A DNA stretch of 64,000 bases. It comes from Allomyces macrogynus ATCC 38327. Lineage: Eukaryota > Blastocladiomycota > Blastocladiomycetes > Blastocladiales > Blastocladiaceae. Shown piece after piece: positions 1 through 8,898 of this stretch. The position numbers and the translations under genes are program-made. Location of the stretch: assembly GCA_000151295.1 (NCBI GenBank), contig GG745328.1, positions 1,933,015-1,997,014 on the forward strand, in the 5' to 3' direction. Under the pieces are notes generated by a model. It saw only the letters and a program-made list of their open reading frames with translations, did not search any database and was not told the DNA's origin. Each line of letters opens with the position of its first letter. Within the stretch, counting starts at the first letter, position 1.

Positions 1-882
1 TTTATCAATTCGGCCCGCGCGATGCCGAATGGCCGATGCTTGGTGCACTGCTTTGCCGGTACGTTTTTTATCCCTCTCCGTTGCGTGCTTCAGAAGAACG
101 GTTGCACTCACATCAGAGAACGTTGCCAACTAGGTGTGTCGCGGTCGACGTCGCTGGTGCTCGCTTACCTTATGTCGGCGCAGGGCTGCACGCTCGCGCA
201 GGCCTACCACACGACGTTCCGGTCGCGCCCCGTGATCCAGCCGAACGAAGGCTTTTCCAAGAAGCTGCAAAAGCTGGAAAAGGAGCTGCGCGGCTCGCGG
301 TACCCGTCGCTCGTCTATGGGTGGATGAGCCCGAACAACACCAACTTCCGTGACTTTATCGAGTTTACGATGCTGCACGACGACTTGCAGAGCAAGCTCA
401 ACAAGCGCGCCGCATCGAGTGCCGGCATGATGCGCAGCGAGTCGCACAAGTCGTCGGCCGACACGACGGCTCCCACGCCCCCGATTAAAGGAGCCACCGA
501 TGGCAGCAGTCCGAGTATGGTCTCGTCGAGCTCGCACAAGTCGATTTCGCCGGGTGTCTCGCCGATTGGGTCGATGCTGATCCCGTCGGCGAGTTTCGTG
601 AGTGGGACCACCACGGGAAACGCGCTGCTCGTGGACGTGCCGTCACCCGCAACCAGCCGGCACAGTTCATTGTCGCGCAACCGTTCGGGTAGTGTTGGGC
701 ATGCCGAGGCCGCCATGCCGGGCCCGCCGCCGGGACTGCCGACGTTCCCGGCGACGAGCAGTAAGGAGGGGGCGGCTGCCGCGGCCATGGTGGGCAGTAT
801 GCCGCGCCGCCGCACGAGCAGCCCGTCGCCGGTCGTGGATTTGCCGCTGTCGGCGTACTTTCCGTCGCTCGGGTTCAAGTAG
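1..882 (+). CDS. Dual-specificity protein phosphatase, 3' part (5' end outside window)
   Basis: The frame is open from base 1 and ends at a TAG at 880-882. The signature Cys loop is split by a GT-AG intron at 59-133. Joining the exons gives HCFAGVSRS, the HCxxGxxR motif of dual-specificity (MAP-kinase-phosphatase-like) phosphatases, whose Cys forms the phospho-enzyme and whose Arg holds phosphate. The following SRSTSLVLAYLM helix and the IQPNEGFSKKL segment are typical of the end of this domain. The last 150 or so residues are Ser/Pro/Gly-rich and probably disordered, possibly regulatory. The intron length is a multiple of three, so an unspliced reading also stays open. The N-terminus, with the general-acid Asp, lies upstream of the window. 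The substrate cannot be inferred. Confidence 0.85.
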   Translation, partial: FINSARAMPNGRCLVHCFAGTFFIPLRCVLQKNGCTHIRERCQLGVSRSTSLVLAYLMSAQGCTLAQAYHTTFRSRPVIQPNEGFSKKLQKLEKELRGSRYPSLVYGWMSPNNTNFRDFIEFTMLHDDLQSKLNKRAASSAGMMRSESHKSSADTTAPTPPIKGATDGSSPSMVSSSSHKSISPGVSPIGSMLIPSASFVSGTTTGNALLVDVPSPATSRHSSLSRNRSGSVGHAEAAMPGPPPGLPTFPATSSKEGAAAAAMVGSMPRRRTSSPSPVVDLPLSAYFPSLGFK

Positions 883-2135
883 ATGATTATGTGCGCGTGT
901 CCTTGGCGCATCTCTGGTCGGCAGCGATCTCGCGCCGACGCGGATGGTGGATCCTGGTGCGCGCCGGAGGAGGTGGAGAAGGAAGGAGACGACTTTGCGA
1001 ACTTGCGGGGTTGTGTGCGGAGGGATGGTAGGGGGAGGCCAGTGTGATAAATGTGTTCTTTTAGCCCAGGCCTGGCATGGCTGTCTGTGGCTCTCGTCCA
1101 GGTCAACGTCCACGGCATCAACGAGGCTGGACTTGTCGTTGTGCAAGGACTTTCCGGATCTGTATTCACCAAAAACGCTCGTTATCGATGGCGAGTAGAA
1201 ATCAATTTCCAAAATATTGCGGGCCGGATCAAACGCAGCAAAAATTGCGTTGGAAGGCATGATTGCGTTGATGTACACCAAAGCCCTCGCATTCTCAACG
1301 CGCCAGCAAGGCACGCCATGCTGGAACGAGGCGATGACCCGGGCTTGATTTCCAACTCGGGAGAAAGGGAGTGAGGGAGAGGAGAGGAGAGATGATAAAG
1401 TATCAAAAAGCAAGGGAAGCAAACGACGACAGAAGCCGTTGGCGACTTGAGTTGCACTTGGACACTTGCCATCATGACACACTTGCCACCCCACCCCGAA
1501 CCACCGAATGTCGCTCATTGCGCAGTGGTTCACACATCCCACAGCTGTCCAGACTCGCCGGCTCACAACGGGCCAGGTCATTGTCCTCACCTTGCCAATG
1601 TGGAATGCAGGAAGGGGTTGGAGCGCAGTGCGCGCCAGGATATAAAGCGCCCTGCAGTCAAACGTCGAGACTCGAGATGATGGTTACTATTTGGTGGACC
1701 GAGGGTGCAAACAACGTGAAGATTAACGTGAGGATCTTGCGACAGGCAAACACAACAAACATGACCGCGTCGGACCACAACTTCCGGATCTTGCCGCTGT
1801 GGCGACTAGTCGTTGCGCTTGCCTGCTGTCTCTGATGCGGGGCAAACAATACAGAAAGCGTCAACAAAATGTGACCCAATTCCTGCTGGGCCAATCAAAC
1901 GGCGAGTTTGGGAGCGGTTCCAGCGGTGACTCGAGGCAGACGCGCCGGCACGCGGAATCACAGTCGTGAAAATCTCGACGCGCTTCTGCTCTCTCCAGGC
2001 TTCATAACCAACGACCACCACCGACCACCGACCACCGACCACCACCGACCACCGACCACCGACCACCACCACACTCGCGAACCAACGCTCCCCGCCGCCG
2101 CTGCGAACCACGAGCAACTTCGCATCCAACCCACC
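883..2135. other. Intergenic region between phosphatase and ILV6
   Basis: About 1.25 kb without a convincing gene. Short open frames occur on both strands but none shows a recognisable family or clean splice structure. A TATAAA lies at 1641-1646, and a CCACCGA-type minisatellite (2011-2072) sits just before the ILV6 start, probably in its leader. No tRNA-like structure was seen. Confidence 0.5.
2011..2072 (+). repeat. GACCACC/ACC minisatellite in ILV6 leader
   Basis: Tandem copies of a roughly 7-base unit (accgacc) interspersed with acc, about 62 bases. It ends 64 bases before the ILV6 ATG and so probably lies in the 5' leader or core promoter. The purine/pyrimidine strand bias is strong. 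Confidence 0.85.
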
Positions 2136-3274
2136 ATGATCTCGACCGGCCGAATCCTGCTCCGCCGGACTGCACCCAGCATCACCACGACGCCCGCCCC
2201 GCTCGCCGCGACGGCAATTCGCGGCTACTCGGCCGCCGCTGCACCGCCCGTGCCGCCGCCGCACCGGTTTGCTCGCCGCAAACACCCGGCACTGTTGCGC
2301 ACGCCGACGCCGACTGTCGAGGAGGCCGTGACCAATATCCTGTACGATGATCGACGCTGTGAGCATGGCCGATCGAACAGTGTGCACTGACCACGCGCAA
2401 ATTCGACAGGTACAACACGCCGCAAGCCGGATCCGCGCCCGTGCGTCGCCATGTCCTCAACTGTCTCGTTACGGACGAGCCGGGTGTGCTGAGTCGCGTG
2501 TCGGGTGCTTGTTTTTCTCGTGTGATCTGACCCGCAATCCGTATTGTTCGCGTCTGACCACGCTTGACCCAACCAGGAATCCTGGCCGCACGCGGGTTCA
2601 ACATCGATTCGCTGGTTGTGAGCAAGACCGACGTCAAGCAACTGTCGCGCATGACCATCGCTCTCAAGGGCCAGGGCACGACCGTCGAGCAGGCCATCAA
2701 GCAGCTCGAGGACCTGGTGCCCGTCTGGGCCGTGCTCGACCTGAGCCCGCACGCGCTGATTGAACGCGAAATGCTCCTGGCCAAGGTGAACATTGTCCCG
2801 CACCAGATTCGCGACCAGTACTTTTTGGCTGAGGCCGACTTGGCCGATGCCGATGCCGCGCTCGACCGATCGCACAAGGACGGTGGGGATGCGGCGGCCG
2901 ATACCGACCGGATCTTGCAGGGCACGCACACGCAGTTGCATGCCGTGACCAACTTGGCCAAGCTGTTTAACGCCAAGGTCGTGGATGTCGCGTCGGAGAC
3001 GGTGGTCGTGGAACTGTGTGCCAAGTCGGATCGAATCAACGCGTTCCTCAAGGTAGGGAACGTGGTTGTCGTTTTGTTCGTGGATACGGGATGGTAGTTC
3101 ACGCGATGTTGCCTTCACTCCCTCCCGTAGCTGCTCAATCCGTTTGGTCTCGTCGAGGTGGCACGGTCCGGCATGATGGCCATGACGCGCACGCCCGTTG
3201 ACGGCGTGTACGAGTCGGAGGTCGAGGAGGAGCTGGTCGAGGCTGTTGACCTCACGTCGCTGCCCCCGAGTTAA
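2136..3274 (+). CDS. ILV6: Acetolactate synthase regulatory (small) subunit, mitochondrial
   Basis: Exons 2136-2341, 2410-2504, 2577-3052 and 3131-3274 give 306 residues in frame. ILV6 activates the catalytic ILV2 subunit in mitochondria and mediates valine feedback in branched-chain amino-acid synthesis. The N-terminus is Arg/Ala-rich and lacks acidic residues, as expected for a mitochondrial presequence. Spliced exons 1-3 give ILYNTP, HVLNCLVTDEPGVLSRVSG and ARGFNIDSLVV, the ACT domain core. The C-terminal part has KLFNAKVVDVASETVVVEL and SGMMAMTRTP, as in fungal ILV6. Length matches the family (about 300). The first ATG of the open frame fits both the presequence and the splice phase. The gene converges on the UFD1-domain gene 145 bases downstream. 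Confidence 0.95.
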
Positions 3275-3418
3275 GCGGATGTGGAACTAGGAGAAGTGAT
3301 GCAGTGGCAGATGTCGGATTGGTACCAAATTTTAGCTCGTGCTTTCGTTTTGCGTTCATCGTCCAACTCGCGTCTCAAAATCTACATCAGTGAATTCTTT
3401 CGTCCCAGCCAACACGAC

Positions 3419-5779
3419 TCAAGATGCGACTGCCTTGGGCGGCGGCGCGTGCTTGAGCAGCCAGTCGACGGCGCGCGACATCCACCTCACCTGCGCCTGC
3501 ACGTCATGGCCATCATCGTTCGACGCTCCTCCCGCGTCCTCGTCGTCGTCGGACGCATCCGTCTCGTCGTCCTGCTCTGTCTTGATCAGCGCCTCGAGAC
3601 ACCATTCCACGTCCCATCCGTGCGCAACGGCCAGATCCTGCGCCATACTGCGACGGTCCTGGATCCGCTGCGACGCGACACAGCCACATACCATCGACAG
3701 GCGCGGCCTTAGCGAGCTGCATGCACTGGATCGCCTTGCCCGTCGCGTCGAGGTCGGTCCACTCGAATTTCGGAGAGCTGCAGCAGTACTTTTTCGGGTG
3801 AAGAAGATGCGTCAGTCTTCGCACATCACGCCCAGCACATTTCGATCGCACACATACCTTATTCCCGCACCACGCATGCCCACACCCGACCGTCGCCTGC
3901 TGAAAATACCGCTGTACGCGTTTCCGCACGAGCGTCGCCGCCTCCTCTCTCGGCGACGCCGCACGGGACGAATAAAACGGGGCAAAGCACGTCAAACAGA
4001 TCCTACCGGGCGCCGGCTGGCCGACGACCGGCCGCCCACACACCCAATTCCGGCACAGCGTCAGCGGTTTCGGCTGGTTCCGTTTCGCCGCCGCATGCAA
4101 CTGCATGTGCACGGCCACGTCGCGGCGCGCCACGGGGCGGCCGCACGTACGGCAATCGACGGTGCGCGCCGCGCATGCGGCCTCATGTGCGGACGTGAGT
4201 CCCGCGAGTCGGTCGGCCGCAGAGAGACCGTCGTCGGAGGGGCCAGCGGGCGCGTAGGTGTGACAGTACCGGCAGTAGATGATGCGTAACGGACAATGCA
4301 TGCGGCGGTGCGTTTGCAGGGTCCCGGCAGCGGAGGAGAAGGTCGCGTCGCACCCGGAACAGGCGGTGGGGGAGTGCCAGAACCGCAGGTGCTTGTCGGG
4401 CTCGCCGGGGTGCGCGGCGACGAAAGTGCAGCGCGGTTCGGGGCAGTGCCAGTGGTCCTTGGCGCGCGCACGGAGGAGGACGGCGCCGCATGTTGAGCAC
4501 GCGACGGTGTTGCGCGCGCAGTGGATTTGGTGGAGCGGGAAGGCGCCCGCCGAAATCCCTGTACAACGTGAATCGAGTGGTCAGTCACGAAAACCAACAT
4601 CTGTCGCGTGAGAGAATCAGCGCACATTTCTGGCACGTTGGGCACTTGGTATGTCCTGGTGGGCCCTCATCTGGCTCGTCGTCGACTGCCATGGCCTCCG
4701 ACCCGTTCGCAGCTCCTGCTGAACCAGGGCCCGACGCTGCCTCCGACGACGTCCACGTCAAGTCAACGACGCACGGCGCGTCCCCATCGGCCTCGACCGT
4801 CACAAACACCTGCACCGCATCGGCCGCCCTCGCGGGCGCCACGTCCATCTCTACCGCTTTCGACCCAACCGACACATCGAGCGCGGCATTATCCTGTAAC
4901 GACGCCCTGAGCAGCGGGTGCGCGAACAAGTTGCAATCCCCCTCCACCACTTCCGCCACTACCCGCACGACCCCGTGCATTTCCGGAACCGCCTTCATAT
5001 CAACTGCCAATCTGGCCGATCGCCCCGGATCGAGCGTGACGCGATGATGCTGCCCCGCGGTTTCCGGGAGCGGTTTGGGCGCCAAGTCGGCACGATGCCG
5101 TTTCCATTTGGCGTGCATGGCATGCAACTTGGTCGGATCGGCCTCGAGTGGCGCCAAATCGACTTCCACGTCCGTGTTGATGACAGTGCACGCGTCAACG
5201 CGTGGGGTCAGGTCGGCGACGACGAACGAGCATGTGGCCATGGCGTGTTCTCCGGGTAAGAAAGCGCGTACGCACAGCGGCATGCCGCGATTAATGCAGG
5301 TGAAGTGGTCACGCAAGGTGGATTCTAGGACCGCGCTGGGGGGGGGGGGGGGGGCGGGGCGGAAACGCGTCGGATCAGGTCAAAACCCAAACGGTCTGGG
5401 AACAACATGCGGTCATCGCGTACCGAACGTCCGGCAGCTCGAGATACGTCAAGTCGGTCGCGCGCAGCTGCACGGCTGTAGCCTTGGGCAATTCAACAGC
5501 ACGCACTTCAACCGCATCACCCTCGGTCGCACCGAGCGCTGCAAGAATCCAGGCCGGCGCGAGGACCACGTCAGGATCGGCCGCAAAGTCCTTGACGCCG
5601 CACGCGAGCGACTGGCCTGTGCTCGGGAACGTGGCATTGAACGTGAGCACGCGCGAGGCCTCATATTCGTGCGCGTTGGTGCCGAGCGACTCGAGGACGT
5701 GTGCCGGCAGGGATAGCCGGTCGCCTTCGGTCCATGGTGCCGTCGCTGTTGTCAGCGTGAAGGTGAGGCCGCTGGACAT
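3419..5779 (-). CDS. UFD1-domain protein with C-terminal zinc fingers (PRLI-interacting factor K / fungal Ufd1-like)
   Basis: Exons 5779-5424, 5335-4626, 4558-3858 and 3788 to about 3700 are joined by clean GT-AG introns. Residues 1-190 form a UFD1 double-psi/mixed fold (GDRLSLPAHVLESL, VELPKATAVQLRATDL, LPDVRAVLESTLRDHF). C2H2-type fingers follow (CPTCQKW...HC, CSTCGAVLL, HCPLRIIYCRYC, CRTCGRPVARRD), then a Cys-rich AZUL-like module (LCRNWVCG, CGHAWCGNKYC). The order matches plant PRLI-interacting factor K and fungal Ufd1/zinc-finger homologues, which are inferred Cdc48-linked ubiquitin factors. The first intron has a 17-C tract directly before its acceptor. Near 3690-3720 the frame must change by one to reach the conserved SQRIQDRRSMAQDLA...WDVEWCLEAL end; no normal-length intron keeping SQRIQ does this, so a sequencing error or unusual intron is likely. 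An upstream in-frame ATG at 5920 is possible. Confidence 0.8.
5338..5354. repeat. 17-base G homopolymer (C tract of an intron)
   Basis: Seventeen consecutive G on the + strand. On the coding (-) strand they are C17 immediately followed by AG, the acceptor of the first intron (5336-5423) of the UFD1-domain gene, so the run serves as the polypyrimidine tract. Homopolymers of this length are prone to length errors in assemblies. Confidence 0.9.
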
Positions 5780-6027
5780 GACGGGAGCTGTTTGGTCAGT
5801 CTCGATCCAGTAGTTGCGTGTTCTTGTCGTTGGTGTTGAGGATCTGCTCGTTGGGTGCAGCAAGTCGATGGGCGGGTTGAGGACTTCGAAGGATAGAAGT
5901 GACGAAGGTGCCGGGCTCATGCCGGAATAATGATTTGACAAAAATGGTGATCTCTTTGCGTCAGCACGAAGTCGTCAGCACGCGTCGTAACCATGTCATC
6001 AATCTTCGACCGACTTCCAATCCAGAT

Positions 6028-8549
6028 TTATTCCGCGCCCGACTCAAACAAATGCAGCTGCCCCTGCTCGTTCACGCCCGCGAGCACGACGCGGTCTGGC
6101 AAGAGAATCGGCTTGGTATCAAGAAGCGGCGCTGCGCACTTTGGGTCGAGGCACGAGTCCCACTTGCTCGTTGCGCCGTCCACCTCAAACAGATCAATCT
6201 ATGTGCACAAGAAGGTGGGTGAGGAGTAACACTTACACCACGACAATTCCAACAGCGTCAACGTACAATTTTGTGCGCCTCATTAGGCGCTGCGAGATAC
6301 GCGCCCTGGTCGCCGTGCGCCCACATTCCAAGCCGCGTCATGAGAGTTGCCGGCGAATTGGACGCCATGACGGGCGACGGGAACACGACTGAGCTTGCTG
6401 CGGGATCCGTGGTAGCAGCGGTATTTCTCGCTTCGCCACCCACCGCCGGCACGTTCGCGACCACGTACTTGGCAGGCACGTTAACCCCACGGAACGCGAG
6501 GGCAAACGAGCCTGCGCGCCCGTAGCACCGCTCGACGGCAAAACACTGCGCGGTCGCAGGCACGTCCGGCGGGACCACGACCTTGGCGCAAACTGGCGCC
6601 GCAGCAGGGCCATCCAGGTGCCGCCACTCGACGACCGATCGCATCGATGCGGCAAGCAGCGACGACCCAACATGTACGACCGAGTGGAGAAACTGGCCAC
6701 CACGCGGACCCAGTGGGTCGGCCAAGTCGCGCAACGGCGCCGCGGGCCACCGCACGTCGAACATGCGCATGGTGCTGTTGGCTGTTCCGAAAAACAGGTA
6801 GTTAGGGTCCGACGAGTGGAAGGTTGCGGACCATCCAGGCGCGCCGAGCGCGAATCGCGCAACGATGGTTTGGGATCGGAGTTGCACGAGACATGCGGTC
6901 GCATCCATGGACGCGGTCGCAGCGAGCGACGTCGAGCCGGTCGGCGGGACGGCGATCGCGCGCACAAGTTTCGTGTGCACGTGCGGCAGGACGACGGGTA
7001 TCCCAGCGCCGACCGAGTAGAGCAGGAGGTTGTGGTCGTCGTGGTCGGACTGGTGCGTCAAGAGGAGCAAGTCGGGGTCGCACGTTGGGCTCAGCAGGCG
7101 GAATTTTCCCTGCACGAAAGAAAAAAGACGAGTGTCAGCGGTCGAGATGCACACAAGCGCAAGGAGGAGTGCGCGACGAACCGGTATCGGTATCTGGACC
7201 GTGTCGAGCGCCTTCCATGTCGGAGCAGCTGAGAGTGGGTCGTGCGCGATTCGGCTCTTTTGCCTGCTGCGACAAATTATCAAACTGGTGAGCAAACCAC
7301 CTCCCCTCAATCCACGGCAGTTGGCACGGAAAGGACCGTTTTTCCTTGCGGTCCACGTCGGCCAGCTGCTTTTCGAGCTTGACGCACTGTGCACGCGCCA
7401 TTTGCAGGTGCATCTGCAACTGATTATTTTTGCGCTCGAGCTCCTCGCGCGCGATGCGCTCCTTGTTGAGCTCGGCGCGCAATTCGTCGAGTTTTTCCGT
7501 CTCGACGCCAACAATGGCGACGGGGAACAGCGGGCGCACATCGTTGCGGGTGGCAATAGTGCTACACGCAGCACATCAGAGATGAAATCCACGAAGAGCA
7601 CGAGGAGCGAGAGAACGCGAGGTGGACAAGTATGTACTTGCACTTTGGACACTTTTTCCGTTCCCCGCGCACCTGCGGCGTGAGCCAGCGCACGATGCAC
7701 GATCGACCAAAGAGATGGCCGCAGGCGAGCGACACGATCCGGTGCGGGCTACGGGCAGAGAACGTCAGATCCTGCTGGCATCAGACAAATCTGTCAATAG
7801 CGCGAGACGAACCCATGGTCACTCCATTCGCACATGCAAATCGGGCACGTCGTCGCCTGCGCGAATCAAACGCGTCCTCAGCGTCGGTCCGTGGGTGGGC
7901 TTTAGTGACTCAGTGGGAAGCGCCGCACCTCCTCCCAATCAAACTTGGCGCGCGCGTCGAGCTGCTCCGGCTTTGGGGGCGGCCTCAGAATGTGGCCGAC
8001 GACGCTGTCGTTGCTGACGCACACGGGGTCGGCCGGTGCGGGACTATCGTCGTCGTCGCTGCTGGTGGCCATGAGGTCGACCCCGCCGTCATCATCGTCG
8101 TCATCGTCGAGCACAATGGGCCCGTCGACAACTGGTGGCCCGGGGGGCGGCGGCGGCGGCGGCGGTGCTGGGTCGGGTCCCGGTAGGTGGAGAGCATTGG
8201 CAGCGGCGGGGGCATCGTGCACAGCAACGTGCGGAATCGCGGCAGGGGCTGGTCCATAAGCGGTTTGGGCCGGTGCGATGGGGACTGGTTGAAACACGCC
8301 AGCAGGCAGCGCGATAGTTTCATTGGCGTGGGAACTTGCTGGTGCGGCCTGCGTGGCCATGGCGGATGGTCGTGGTGCCGGAGCGGCGGAGGTAGTCGCA
8401 GTCGTGGCAGATCGGTCATGCTGAGCATCAGCAACGCCGGCACGCGCACCAACGTCGGGCTCGCCCGGCTCGACCCACTGCAACCGGCCGGACCGGCGCC
8501 GTGCCATGGGCGACCGCTGTCCGGCGCCGTCGCGCGCGTCCATGTTCAT
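6028..8549 (-). CDS. RFWD3-type E3 ubiquitin ligase (RING, coiled coil, WD40)
   Basis: Exons 8549-7929, 7856-7813, 7748-7638, 7561 to about 7330, about 7256-7182, 7109-6267 and 6198-6028; the boundary near 7256-7330 is uncertain. The N-terminal 200 residues are disordered with polyproline and an Asp run. The RING is CPICMCEW...HRIVSLACGHLFGRSC...CPKCN, matching the C3HC4 RING of RFWD3. A coiled coil follows (EKLDELRAELNKERIAREEL), then a WD40-like propeller ending in LAGVNEQGQLHLFESGAE. RFWD3 ubiquitinates RPA and RAD51 at stalled forks in animals; the same role here is inference. The start is uncertain (ATGs at 8549 and 8543). The gene is divergent from BPL1, with about 350 bases between the start codons. 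Confidence 0.85.
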
Positions 8550-8898
8550 ATCGTCTTGGTCTTGTAATTGCTGAATGCACCGAGTCGTGCCGGCTGCCGT
8601 CAAGCCGGCAGCACGATCGTCACACCCGCGCCCGCTGCTGTCGCCGGTCCACGTTGGTTGGGGTCGCGGTTGCTGTTGGTCAACCACGTTCCTCCGCGCC
8701 CCACCACCACCACCGCGATTACGATTGCTGCCGCCATTGTCAACGGCGTTGCGGCCATCTTGGACCACGCATCGCTGCTTCTCGACCGCTGCGACCGCTC
8801 TGTCGTCGTCTCCTCCGAGCACCCGGGCCGACCACCCAAGCTCTCTCTCGCCAGCAGTCTCCATCAACAGCACTCGATTCGCCCCGTCCTCGCGCACC
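8550..8898. promoter_or_regulatory. Shared divergent promoter region RFWD3-like / BPL1
   Basis: About 350 bases separate two divergent start codons (8549 on the - strand, 8899 on the + strand). No classical TATA box was found. The + strand frame of BPL1 is open upstream to about 8575, but the first ATG in good context, and the family N-terminus, place the start at 8899. Confidence 0.5.
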
